The notes under the pieces: model-generated | The model's database searches: none | What the model was told of the DNA's origin: nothing | The model's input: the letters and a program-made list of their open reading frames with translations, nothing else | In this document: positions 1 to 7,714 of the stretch, piece after piece | How positions within the stretch are numbered: the stretch's first letter is position 1 | Layout of the letters: every line of letters starts with the position of its first letter | DNA from: an uncultured Nitrospira sp. | GTDB lineage: Bacteria; Nitrospirota; Nitrospiria; Nitrospirales; Nitrospiraceae | DNA: 58,155 bases | Direction: 5' to 3' | Assembly: GCA_902500805.1 (NCBI GenBank) | Contig: CABVSA010000014.1 | Location: 1 to 58,155 of the forward strand | Program-made: the position numbers and the translations under genes

Positions 1-1291
1 CAGACTCATAACCAAAGTGGAGGTACTTGCAGCCGGATTCCTTTGCATCCTGCCAGACCGCTTCATCAAGTAAACTCTTCTCAAACCGCATGTGGGTGGT
101 CCAGACGATGCCCATCTGGCTCTCGATCAGGCCACGTGTGAGTTTACGAAACAGCGCCGGTGGGTAGGATTCGTCTGTGAAATGAAAATGTGTCGCGCCA
201 TATTTATCGCGCAGAAACTGAATATCGGCGAGCGCATCCTGAATTTTCTTCGAGCGATAGCCGGCCGTATACCCTTCGCCATGGTCACAGAACTCGCAGC
301 GCCCCCAGTAGCAGCCGCGCGTCGCCAGATAGGGCAAAATCCTCGTCGGCACGAAATACTTCTCCAGCGGCAAGCCATCAAAGTCCGGAGGCGGTAAGGT
401 CGCCAGATCTTCTGCATAACTGGTCGGTGACGTATGAACACCCGTCTCGTCCTTGTAAATTGTATTCGGCACTTCGGCGAGGCTCCGTTTTGCCCCCACC
501 GCTGACACCAGCTGCACAAAGGCCGTCTCCCCTTCATAGACGACGGCACTGTCGAAGTACTGGAACAACGATGACTGGGGCAGCACATCGCGCAGACGTG
601 TGACCGTATTACCGCCGATCGTGACATGGATGTGGGGGAAGTGTTGTTTGATGAGGGCGCAGAAGGTCATCGTGGAGAACATCTGCTGCTGCAGGACGAT
701 CGAGATGCCGATTACGTCAGGCTGCTCTCGTTCAATGGCCGGCTTCACCAACTGGTCAAATACATCGCGGTAGATGTTGACCTGTGTATCGTTCACCGCG
801 TCCATCACTTCGGACGAGACGAAGACCTTGTACGACAGATCCGTCTCCATCGGTGGCATGCAGATCCGTGCCGGGAAATAAACCATCGACACCACCGACA
901 TGACTTCACGAAACACTTGAAGTGACCACTCTAACTTATCGATGTCATAGAACTGTTGGCTTCTTATGATACGCTTCGCCTCTTCGGCATTTTGAATCAG
1001 CTTGGCCATCCGTTGATGCGTCACATCGCACAGCGCGAGCTGCAGATCCATCTCGTTTGCGTCGAGATCCCGCTTCTTGGAAAGCTTCCGTAGCCGGTCG
1101 AGCTGCGGTGGTACCCGACGCAGGACCTTCCTCAAAAAGTCCTCGCTGAAGTACCAATCCCACATCTCACAGTTGATGTCTTTCTGAATGACGGTGTGTC
1201 CGGCCTGGCGGAGGACAGCCGTGAGGGATGGTAAGGAAAGGTAGGGTTCCGAGGGAAACCAATCGGGCGGGAAAATCAGCATCACCTTCAT
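1..1291 (-). CDS. B12-binding radical SAM protein (partial, 3' end outside window)
   Basis: The frame is open from 1291 to the left edge, giving about 430 residues without a stop. The N-terminus (MKVMLIFPPDW, then PSLTAVLRQAG) is the usual opening of the cobalamin-binding Rossmann domain. A radical SAM iron-sulfur motif follows at about residues 327-335 (RGCYWGRCEFC, cysteines 327, 332 and 335) inside the TIM barrel. Such enzymes use a [4Fe-4S] cluster, SAM and often cobalamin for methylation or rearrangement; the substrate cannot be told here. Position 1291 fits the family start but lacks a well-spaced ribosome site. An in-frame ATG at 1381, preceded by AGAGG, would add 30 hydrophilic residues. 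It is separated from the polysaccharide genes by a long intergenic stretch, so it may belong to another locus. Confidence 0.85.
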   Translation of the reverse strand, partial: MKVMLIFPPDWFPSEPYLSLPSLTAVLRQAGHTVIQKDINCEMWDWYFSEDFLRKVLRRVPPQLDRLRKLSKKRDLDANEMDLQLALCDVTHQRMAKLIQNAEEAKRIIRSQQFYDIDKLEWSLQVFREVMSVVSMVYFPARICMPPMETDLSYKVFVSSEVMDAVNDTQVNIYRDVFDQLVKPAIEREQPDVIGISIVLQQQMFSTMTFCALIKQHFPHIHVTIGGNTVTRLRDVLPQSSLFQYFDSAVVYEGETAFVQLVSAVGAKRSLAEVPNTIYKDETGVHTSPTSYAEDLATLPPPDFDGLPLEKYFVPTRILPYLATRGCYWGRCEFCDHGEGYTAGYRSKKIQDALADIQFLRDKYGATHFHFTDESYPPALFRKLTRGLIESQMGIVWTTHMRFEKSLLDEAVWQDAKESGCKYLHFGYES

Positions 1292-1513
1292 CTTCCGACC
1301 ACTGGAGGCTTCGAACTGTTGGCGATTGAGGAGAATCAGCTCCTTCGAAGCTCGATTACCCTTCGAATACTCTACTTTCATACTAAGCTCATCCTCTATT
1401 CACCAAGCCGTGAGACGATGGAAACAATCAGAATCCCAACAGGTTATGATAGAAATCCATTCTACGAGGACGGAAGTTTGATATGCAAGGGCGGGAGAGT
1501 GACCGGAAGAATA

Positions 1514-1690
1514 TCAGGGATCACTCATGATCTTGAGAATGCGCTTCGCAAAATGTTCGTTGATCTCAACGTGGCGGGGAACTGGCTGAGAAACCTTGGT
1601 AGTAGGATTATGATACCAATCGTGTTTCCCGCCATGGCGCACAAGCACACAGCCGATGGATTCGAGCTATCGAATGAGGTCTTTACGCAA
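1514..1690 (-). pseudogene. hicA: HicA-family mRNA interferase (toxin), broken by an internal TAG
   Basis: Reading the minus strand from 1690 gives LRKDLIR, a TAG stop at 1667-1669, then 50 residues in the same frame ending with TGA at 1514-1516. The downstream part (LESIGCVLVRHGGKHDWYHN, then PVPRHVEINEHFAKRILKIM) matches the compact HicA double-stranded-RNA-binding-like fold. It keeps the glycine-rich turn and the histidine of GGKHDW that serves as the catalytic residue in this family. The only lesion I see is the amber codon between RKDLIR and LES, where intact relatives usually have a Glu or similar codon. The start would be TTG 1690 or has been lost. No hicB is adjacent. Recognition is from family memory, not a search. 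Confidence 0.7.
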
Positions 1691-2064
1691 CCTGGAGGTC
1701 GAATCCAATAGGGCAATCACTGTGTCCAAGAAATCAGAAGCGGTACATAAGCACGAAACTACATCTTGCTGAATGAGGCTGTATGTATTGCGGAACCAAG
1801 ACAGCATCTTGTTGATCGTGTTTCCGGCGAGCAGACGTCTCCTGTTCAATGTTGTGAAAAGCGCTTGTGTTCCGCCAAAACTCCAACTGCGGTTCTCTTC
1901 ATTTTCTTGTGAAGCGCAACTCGAAACAATTCCCAACCTGCATGAGAGCGGTTTTGTTCGTTCTTGATCTTTCTGAAGGCTACACCCTCCACACAATACA
2001 CCTTCCGGTCCGGACTACGTACTCTAAATACTTAACAAGTTGAGCGTATCGATCGTATTTGTTG

Positions 2065-2080
2065 CGGCACCATTCTTGCT
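2065..2080 (+). promoter_or_regulatory. Candidate sigma-54 (-24/-12) promoter for the Fn3 lipoprotein gene
   Basis: CGGCACCATTCTTGCT matches 10 of the 12 defined positions of TGGCACGNNNNTTGCW. The invariant GG (2066-2067) and GC (2078-2079) are exactly ten bases apart. Transcription would start near 2091, leaving a leader of about 115 bases before the ATG at 2206. Two further sites of the same quality stand before other secreted-protein genes in this window. Confidence 0.6.
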
Positions 2081-2118
2081 CAACCCATCTTGGATTCTGA
2101 AAATTACCGGTTGATCGT

Positions 2119-2142
2119 GATCGCCTCTCTCTTTTGGCGATC
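2119..2142 (+). promoter_or_regulatory. Hairpin in the leader of the Fn3 lipoprotein gene
   Basis: GATCGCC (2119-2125) and GGCGATC (2136-2142) form a 7-bp stem with a 10-base pyrimidine-rich loop. It lies between the proposed sigma-54 start point and the ribosome site (agaggag, just before 2206). It could be an operator or a leader RNA structure. There is no U-run, so it is not a normal terminator. Confidence 0.35.
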
Positions 2143-2205
2143 GCTAATGTGCAGAAGCCTGATGTCATCACCGATCTATATTCACTCACTTAGAGGAGTA
2201 TCTGT

Positions 2206-2793
2206 ATGTTGCTGTTTGAACATGTGGTCGGTTTAGCGTTTCGGAAATCCATCCTCTCAATGGTCCATCCGGCACTGTTGATTCTTCCACTCCTATGGGT
2301 GGCTGGCTGCACAGGTGAAGGAGCAGACGGACCAATGATTGCGAGTCTCGCCACGCCGACGGATGAGACTGAAGCCGTGGGTTCAGGTCAATCACAGGGT
2401 TCTGACTTGGCAGATGATGGAGAAGAAGACCCGCTGATTACCATGTCTTCTACGCCGGATGGAGTGACCGCGAATTTGACCTGGGGTCGTCCTCATGAGT
2501 TCAACGTAACCGGCTACTCTGTCCATTATGGAATAAGGCCTTTAGAAGAACCAGGTTCCCCGGAGTCAAGTTCTGAAGGGGAAACTTCTGAAGAGTTTAT
2601 CTCAGAAGGGTCAAACTCGGAAGCACCTACCGCTTGCTCTCAAGGCGAAAGCCAAGCCGTGGGGGCTCCACGAGCTACTATTTCCGGACTAGAACCGAAT
2701 ACACGATATTTTTTTGCAATTCGCGTGTTCAACGAAACGGAGAGTCTCTGCTCAAACGAAGTCATGGTGGTGACGCCTTCGGCACAGTCCTGA
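2206..2793 (+). CDS. Secreted lipoprotein with a fibronectin type III domain
   Basis: 195 residues. An N-terminal hydrophobic segment ends in a lipobox (LLWVAGC, Cys about 35), so the protein should be lipidated and held at a membrane. A low-complexity Ser/Glu/Gly-rich linker follows. The C-terminal half is an Fn3-like beta-sandwich: VTANLTWGRPHEFNVTGYSV near the first strands and SGLEPNTRYFFAIRVFN near the end, finishing CSNEVMVVTPSA. An acidic, serine-rich insert sits in the middle of the domain (about residues 118-145). The ribosome site (agaggag) favours the ATG at 2206; an inner ATG at 2260 would shorten the signal region. The protein at 21412-21843 has the same architecture. A role in the extracellular matrix is inferred from the domain and neighbourhood. 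Confidence 0.8.
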   Translation: MLLFEHVVGLAFRKSILSMVHPALLILPLLWVAGCTGEGADGPMIASLATPTDETEAVGSGQSQGSDLADDGEEDPLITMSSTPDGVTANLTWGRPHEFNVTGYSVHYGIRPLEEPGSPESSSEGETSEEFISEGSNSEAPTACSQGESQAVGAPRATISGLEPNTRYFFAIRVFNETESLCSNEVMVVTPSAQS

Positions 2794-2935
2794 GGAAGGA
2801 AGTTTGTCGTAAGAGCGCGCTCATGGCTTCAGGCTAGTGAGTCGTCCCACTTAAAAAACGAGGTGGTGTCCTCGGGTTCTTTGTACGGACCACCCCTCAC
2901 ATCAGGATCATCTGCATCAGAAAACGGAGACACGA

Positions 2936-3637
2936 ATGAGACACGACGTGAGAGCAACCACTTACCAAGTGGCAGGATCTGGCCATACTAGTCACCCTTC
3001 AGCCACCTTCTGGCGCTGGAAGGTTCTTGGGATCACGGCTGTTATCCTCGGGCTCGCCTCTGAGGGCTTGGCCTGTCATAGTCCGAAACTGACGCCGACA
3101 GCGCTCACCTATTATGCGGTACAGGGCGGGGCCAATCCACCGAACCAGGCACTGACATTTTCCAGAACTGCTTCTGGAACAGTCACAATTACGGCCACAG
3201 ATAATGCCACCTGGCTGACAGTGTCACCTGCTACAACATCTATGACCAAAAGCGCGAAACTCACAGCAGCTGTTAACACAAGCGGTCGAGGAGCAGGCAC
3301 CTACAATGCAACGGTCACCGTTAAGATGGGAACTTGGTGCACGTATACTGCTCCGGTGCGCTTGGTGTTGTCACCTTCTACCCAGCCACCACCACCACCG
3401 ACCACGTCGTCAGCCACCCTCAGGTGGAATGCGGTGACCGGCGCAACGGTCACTGGTTATAGGGTGTATGTTGGGGAGGCTCCCGGTCTGTACTCACGAA
3501 CCATTACTGTGGGTAACGTCACATCCTCCACTGTGAGTAGCCTAACCGTTGGCCGAATGTACTATTTCGTGGTGACGGCTTACAATAGTGCCGGCGAGAG
3601 TACGCCATCCAATATGGTGAGCAAAACGATCCAATGA
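2936..3637 (+). CDS. Secreted protein with BACON-like and fibronectin III domains
   Basis: 233 residues. A long N-region precedes a hydrophobic stretch (VLGITAVILGLASEGLAC), which may be a lipobox ending at Cys about 47 or an ordinary signal peptide. Residues about 50-145 resemble BACON/Ig-like repeats (TATDNATWLTVSPA, then GAGTYNATVTVKM). A proline hinge (QPPPPPTTSS) leads to an Fn3 domain (ATLRWNAVTGATVTGYRVYV; VGRMYYFVVTAYNSAGEST), ending at TIQ. No enzymatic residues are visible, so an adhesive or matrix protein is likely. The ending is close to that of the relict at 26162-26350. A strong hairpin terminator follows at 3696-3731. Confidence 0.8.
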   Translation: MRHDVRATTYQVAGSGHTSHPSATFWRWKVLGITAVILGLASEGLACHSPKLTPTALTYYAVQGGANPPNQALTFSRTASGTVTITATDNATWLTVSPATTSMTKSAKLTAAVNTSGRGAGTYNATVTVKMGTWCTYTAPVRLVLSPSTQPPPPPTTSSATLRWNAVTGATVTGYRVYVGEAPGLYSRTITVGNVTSSTVSSLTVGRMYYFVVTAYNSAGESTPSNMVSKTIQ

Positions 3638-3695
3638 TCAACCAATACAGCACCCGCACAGCGTGGACAACGTTTCTCACAGGAAAGCGATAAAA

Positions 3696-3731
3696 AAAGG
3701 GCCAACCCCTCGGTGGAGGGGTTGGCCCTTT
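3696..3731. terminator. Bidirectional rho-independent terminator
   Basis: A perfect 15-bp stem (AAAGGGCCAACCCCT, 3696-3710, with its complement 3717-3731) closes a 6-base loop between two convergent genes. On the minus strand the hairpin is followed by seven U, so it is strongest for the PEP-CTERM gene. On the plus strand only three U follow the Fn3 gene side. Confidence 0.9.
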
Positions 3732-3760
3732 CAATTCACCCTGGTTACCTATAAATCTGG

Positions 3761-4024
3761 CTAATCTTTTCGAGATATTCGCTTCAACATCCCAAGCCCA
3801 GCCAACCCGGCGCCCAACAAGATTATGGATGCTGGCTCAGGCACGCGTGCGCAAGGCTTCCTCCCGCATATATAAGGATTAGGTTTCGTCCGAACCAGGT
3901 CGGTGCTGTTGATAGCAAGACTACTAGTTGTTTGGGCCAAGGCCGGACTTCCTGAGGATCCTAAAATCATTATGGAGATTCCTAGAACGACCAAGCTGAT
4001 TGACCTACCATCTGTTTTCACCAT
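3761..4024 (-). CDS. Very short PEP-CTERM sorting-domain protein
   Basis: 87 residues. A signal peptide (hydrophobic VVLGISIMILG, likely cut after ALA at residue 30) is followed by only about 30 residues. The C-terminal sorting signal comes next: VPEP at 61-64, a hydrophobic helix (ASIILLGAGLAGLGML) and a basic tail (KRISRKD). PEP-CTERM proteins are recognised by exosortases, which act at the PEP motif in the inner membrane. The mature part carries two cysteines (53 and 58) and no recognisable domain. The exosortase is encoded 1.3 kb upstream on the same strand, which makes this its obvious local substrate. The 215 bases upstream of the start are AT-rich; I found no clear promoter there. Confidence 0.85.
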   Translation of the reverse strand: MVKTDGRSISLVVLGISIMILGSSGSPALAQTTSSLAINSTDLVRTKPNPYICGRKPCARVPEPASIILLGAGLAGLGMLKRISRKD

Positions 4025-4239
4025 GTGTTTCCTCTTATCGATATTGTGGTACCGTTTAGAAGGCTCCCGAGCATAAGGGGTAATTAACGTTGGACAAGTT
4101 CAATATTATAATGTGATTGTATTTACCTAGGACGTGAGACTAGGTTATTGAGGGATATCGTGTCAATAGGTGTGTACTGCGTATGTATATTGACCAAGGA
4201 TGTGCCAACTGCAATGTGAGAAGCTATACCCCTTAGGAC

Positions 4240-5286
4240 TTATCCCACATGCCGATACATAAGCCGACCAGCGTAGATCAGCATTCTATGGGGAACACAA
4301 GAGCAAACGGTTTTCGTCAGGTGTATCTGAAGGCGTTCCAAGGAGAGTGAGGCTGCATCAACAGGATTGCGCCACAGAGTGAGTCGCGCGCGTCGTGCTC
4401 CCCAACGTTCTTTGAACATGATAAGGCCTCGATCCTCAACATCCGATCGACCCAAGTCGAGCTCTGCTAATCCTGCCGATTTCGCCGCTCGGATGGCTTG
4501 CCACAACAGCATTGGAATCGCCCCCAGATGATGAAATTGTGCATCGGAGGCGCCGTACTTATAATACATCGTGGTTTTGTGATCCATGGTCAGAATTCCC
4601 GCGACAGGCCGGTCTCCTCTGAAGGCGACTCGAATAGAGACATCCTTCCCCATTGAAGCAATGAGATGTTGAAACCATTCGAAGGGCTGCGGCGGAAGAT
4701 GCTTACGCCCTCTCATCAGCACGATCAGACTATAGAAGGACCGGAGAAGAAAGTTATTTCTCCCCTCCTCATACCTCAGCCCTTGACGTTCGGCGTGACG
4801 AATTCTCCGCCTAACACAATCCTTATGAAATCCCTTGTAGAGCGTATCGAGATCTGGGCGAAGATCAAGCCGATGCCAGTGGTAGACGGCACACTTCTTA
4901 AAACGTTCTTCAGCATCAAGCATGGCCCCACTCGTTCGCATTTCGGTATACGTCCATTGCCGCGTTGTGCGCAGCGTTTCAAGATATCCATAGAGCGTTC
5001 GCAGTTGCTCGTTGTTATCAACAAGCGGTTCGCAGTGGTCTGTGAATGGCAGCGAGACCAGTCTGCTGCGGGTCAGCCAACTGCTCACGACACAAAAGAG
5101 GAGAGCGTTCGTCAGCTGCTCGGATGGCGGAGAGGTGGTAATAGCGATCGGCTCATATCCATAGGTATCTCGTAAGGCAGTAAGCCAGCCGATCGTATGA
5201 AAGACGGACGCATTCGCATGTTTCTCAACGAATTCAGACCATCGATGATCCGACAGCGGGTGAATCGTCCAGACATTATCCGACAT
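4240..5286 (-). CDS. FemAB-like GNAT acyltransferase, exosortase-associated
   Basis: 348 residues with the double-GNAT layout of FemAB-like proteins. The opening (FHTIGWLTALRDTYGYEPIA) is typical, followed by a basic segment (DCVRRRIRHAERQGL, about 155-170) and a C-terminal GNAT core (AFRGDRPVAGILTMDHKTTM, then LDLGRSDVEDRGLIMFKERW). Proteins of this type accompany exosortase and polysaccharide loci in many Gram-negatives and probably transfer an aminoacyl or acyl group onto a sugar; the real substrate is unknown. It lies 59 bases after the exosortase gene on the same strand, probably co-transcribed with it. Confidence 0.8.
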   Translation of the reverse strand: MSDNVWTIHPLSDHRWSEFVEKHANASVFHTIGWLTALRDTYGYEPIAITTSPPSEQLTNALLFCVVSSWLTRSRLVSLPFTDHCEPLVDNNEQLRTLYGYLETLRTTRQWTYTEMRTSGAMLDAEERFKKCAVYHWHRLDLRPDLDTLYKGFHKDCVRRRIRHAERQGLRYEEGRNNFLLRSFYSLIVLMRGRKHLPPQPFEWFQHLIASMGKDVSIRVAFRGDRPVAGILTMDHKTTMYYKYGASDAQFHHLGAIPMLLWQAIRAAKSAGLAELDLGRSDVEDRGLIMFKERWGARRARLTLWRNPVDAASLSLERLQIHLTKTVCSCVPHRMLIYAGRLMYRHVG

Positions 5287-5345
5287 TATGTTCAGTTCGT
5301 CTCATAGGGTGCCAGTTCACGACAGAGGGGATCGCACCGTTTCGG

Positions 5346-6329
5346 TCAGGCTTGAGCATGATTTCCAGCTTCTAGGTTACGCTTGAACAGCCGTTCTAAC
5401 TGGCGCAGCAAGCAGGTGAGTGAAAAAAGGATCGCCAACGATATGATAAAGAGGGGAATCCCGCTATTGCGATGGAGGGCACTGTCGATCAGAAACGCAG
5501 GATCGAGATTATTCGCCAGCAGAGTCAACCCGATAATGCGGAAGGCATTCTTGATGATGGCCAAGGGAAGGACAACCGCGACTAACGTAGCCCTGGCCCA
5601 CCAGGATTCCAGACACCAGTAACCGGCAACGAGACTGGTAATGATGAGTGCAAAAAATGAGCGGATTCCGCTGCACTCCCCCTCAATAAAAATAATGAAA
5701 TTGGAGAGTTCGAAGGTAAACCCCTCACGAACGGCGTGAATGCCGAGGGTAGAAAACAGCACATCCACAGTATCAGCCGAACTTCGCTGCAAGAGGAGAA
5801 TCACCTGATCGAGGAGGTCAATGGGCAACGGAATCATGAAGAGGAGCAACATCAGGGGAAATAAAGTCTTGCGAAAGCTCTCCCATCCAAAACAAAATAA
5901 AAACAACCCCCAGCAAGTCACAATAAAGGCCAACATTGCCACAGCCAGTCGATCTTGAGTCCAGTGTTGTCCTGCGGCAAGCCAGTAACAGACGGCACCA
6001 CTAGCCATGACCAATAGACCAACGAATGGACTCTGCCTGCGAGAAGCGAGTATGGCGACCTTGTTCACGAACAGTAGATAGAAAGCCAGTATTGGAACTA
6101 ACAATAGGTGGGAGAAGTGCTCATCCTCTGAGGCAAGGGTAAAGAGTTTCACCAGCGGCACCCAAAACCACGCGGTCATACTTACGGCCAGTAGAAGGGC
6201 GATGAAATCCATCCGACCAGAGCACCAAGCCGAGGTCTGAAGGAACACGTCAATGTCATGGTGGGCTGCCAATGAAGCTTCTTCATCTCCTAGGCCGATT
6301 CCGCTTTTGCCCAAACGAGACTTTCTCAT
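5346..6329 (-). CDS. Exosortase (PEP-CTERM transpeptidase)
   Basis: 327 residues with about eight membrane helices. The three catalytic landmarks of the exosortase/archaeosortase family are visible: Cys219 in EGECSGIRSF, Arg264 in KNAFRI and His286 in LHRNSGIP. The family cleaves PEP-CTERM proteins at the inner membrane and is thought to join them to an acceptor. There is no fused C-terminal EpsI-type domain, and no separate epsI is in the window. The first 39 residues are hydrophilic and unusual; an inner ATG at 6212 would remove them, but neither start has a strong ribosome site. Probably co-transcribed with the membrane acyltransferase gene, which starts 28 bases upstream. Confidence 0.9.
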   Translation of the reverse strand: MRKSRLGKSGIGLGDEEASLAAHHDIDVFLQTSAWCSGRMDFIALLLAVSMTAWFWVPLVKLFTLASEDEHFSHLLLVPILAFYLLFVNKVAILASRRQSPFVGLLVMASGAVCYWLAAGQHWTQDRLAVAMLAFIVTCWGLFLFCFGWESFRKTLFPLMLLLFMIPLPIDLLDQVILLLQRSSADTVDVLFSTLGIHAVREGFTFELSNFIIFIEGECSGIRSFFALIITSLVAGYWCLESWWARATLVAVVLPLAIIKNAFRIIGLTLLANNLDPAFLIDSALHRNSGIPLFIISLAILFSLTCLLRQLERLFKRNLEAGNHAQA

Positions 6330-6357
6330 AGTTGTCGTGTTTTACCTCAAGAAGGCG

Positions 6358-7563
6358 TCACACACGTATAAATATGCGTTGTTGATGTAGAATGTACAGA
6401 ATGATCCAATAGCCCGTGACAGTCACCATGCCATAAACTAATGGTTCATAGGGATCTCCTAAGAAAGTAAATGGAGCCCGCCCTACCAGATGTTTGAGAG
6501 CGTGAAAGGCCACATTCGAATGGATCTGGCCGAGCAGATATGCGGCGATGGCGTTCATGCCAATCACGGAAAGTGGAAACACGAGTCGCGTGTAACCCCA
6601 GTAATCAACAAGTAGAAATGTGCAGCCAAGCAAGAGGAAGCACCATCCTCCGCTGAAGAGCACCCAGCTCGGTGTCCAGATCGCCTTTACGAGAGGGCAG
6701 AGGCCTGTTAGGCCAAGCGTCCAGCCGCCTACCAATCCCACTACTCCTGCGTTGAGCAACCAGCGGAGCTTGTTGCCCGATGTGCGATCACTCTGCAAAA
6801 TACGGCCAGCCATCAATCCGAGGATCATTGTTGCAAGGGTTGGAACAAAATTCAGTGTCGTCATGCCCTTTGGAAATCCTACGAACGGTTCCGGCCGAGG
6901 GTAGAGATTTAACAACCACGTATCGAATGCCCAAGCGAGATTGCTGTTCTTCTGCCAGTGAGCTTCAAAGCCCCTCAATCCATGTTCATGAAGCCAAGAC
7001 TGGGACACACCCACCCGCTCATAGTCAAAATCTGGACCTGGAATTGGGTAGAGGGCAAAGGCCAACCAGCACACAACCAAAATTCCTAGAATCGCCCCCC
7101 ATGCGGCACGCGATCTCCTGAAGGCCAGCCAGAAGAGGGCCGGGTATGCCAGTCCGATCTGTGGGAGAATCCAATCGAATGGATAGACAATCATCTGGCG
7201 GGCATGCATTGCAGCAATGGCCAGACCCAACGCGATGAGGAGGAATGCTCGAATGACTGCATGTGTCCAAAGGTCGCGCAGCATGGCTCCTTGTGCAATT
7301 CTTCTAGCTAGGGAAAATGGAAGGGATGCTCCCACAAAAAAGCAAAAGCTGGGCATGATCAGGTCGTGAAGATTGGCACCAACCCATTCGGCATGACTCT
7401 GTTGTTGGCAAAGAAACCGCCAGAGGGATGATTCTGGCACTGCCGCAGCCACAGTGCAGAGTTGAAGCGCCTCCGCGAGCAGGAGAAACATGACAAACCC
7501 GCGATAGGCATCAATTGATGCGAGACGGTAGGAAAGAAGTGTGACGTTGGATCCAGCGATCAT
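6358..7563 (-). CDS. HGSNAT/DUF5009-like membrane acyltransferase
   Basis: 401 residues with ten or more predicted membrane helices. The opening ASIDAYRGFVMFLLLAEAL has the conserved Asp and Arg-Gly of the heparan-alpha-glucosaminide N-acetyltransferase / NagX-like family. A following loop (WVGANLHDLIMPSFCFFVGA) also fits it. These proteins move acetyl groups across the membrane onto sugar amines. Decoration of the exported polysaccharide is likely given the setting, but the substrate is inferred. It is the first gene of the group that includes the exosortase; 150 bases separate it from the acyl-ligase gene. Confidence 0.8.
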   Translation of the reverse strand: MIAGSNVTLLSYRLASIDAYRGFVMFLLLAEALQLCTVAAAVPESSLWRFLCQQQSHAEWVGANLHDLIMPSFCFFVGASLPFSLARRIAQGAMLRDLWTHAVIRAFLLIALGLAIAAMHARQMIVYPFDWILPQIGLAYPALFWLAFRRSRAAWGAILGILVVCWLAFALYPIPGPDFDYERVGVSQSWLHEHGLRGFEAHWQKNSNLAWAFDTWLLNLYPRPEPFVGFPKGMTTLNFVPTLATMILGLMAGRILQSDRTSGNKLRWLLNAGVVGLVGGWTLGLTGLCPLVKAIWTPSWVLFSGGWCFLLLGCTFLLVDYWGYTRLVFPLSVIGMNAIAAYLLGQIHSNVAFHALKHLVGRAPFTFLGDPYEPLVYGMVTVTGYWIILYILHQQRIFIRV

Positions 7564-7714
7564 ATCGCTCTTCTGTATTGCAGGTTAAGGTGGCATTATG
7601 GGAACAGTGCACCTACTGGCTCGATGCTCTTTATTGCCGGTTCATATGCCAATGAACGGTGCAAACTGTGTGGAAGCTTAGATGCTGTTCGTCGTCAACG
7701 CGCCACGAGAACAA

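Larger units (their letters stand above)
1292..2205. other. Intergenic stretch with toxin relic and promoter
   Basis: About 900 bases lie between the divergent radical SAM gene and the Fn3 lipoprotein gene. I find a decayed hicA on the minus strand (1514-1690), a sigma-54-type promoter (2065-2080) and a hairpin (2119-2142). The other open frames here look non-coding: no recognisable motif, no ribosome site, odd composition. I see no HicB antitoxin on either side of the hicA relic. Confidence 0.6.

Noticed and set aside
1319..1711. 130-codon plus-strand frame
   Set aside because: It runs antisense over the hicA relic and has no ribosome site or recognisable domain.
2859..2874. CGAGG/CCTCG hairpin after the first Fn3 gene
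   Set aside because: Only five pairs, and the following run (GGTTCTTT) is interrupted by C; too weak to call a terminator.
4105..4110. TATAAT on the minus strand before the PEP-CTERM gene
   Set aside because: No acceptable -35 element at 16-18 bases; AT-rich sequence makes a chance match likely.
4192..4207. Possible sigma-54 site on the minus strand upstream of the PEP-CTERM gene
   Set aside because: TGGCAC is present, but the -12 part reads TGGT at the required position; only 8 of 12 positions match and the invariant C is missing.
7640..7657. GTTCAT/ATGAAC hairpin between the acyl ligase and membrane acyltransferase genes
   Set aside because: Six pairs and no U-run; could be a weak operator but nothing supports it.
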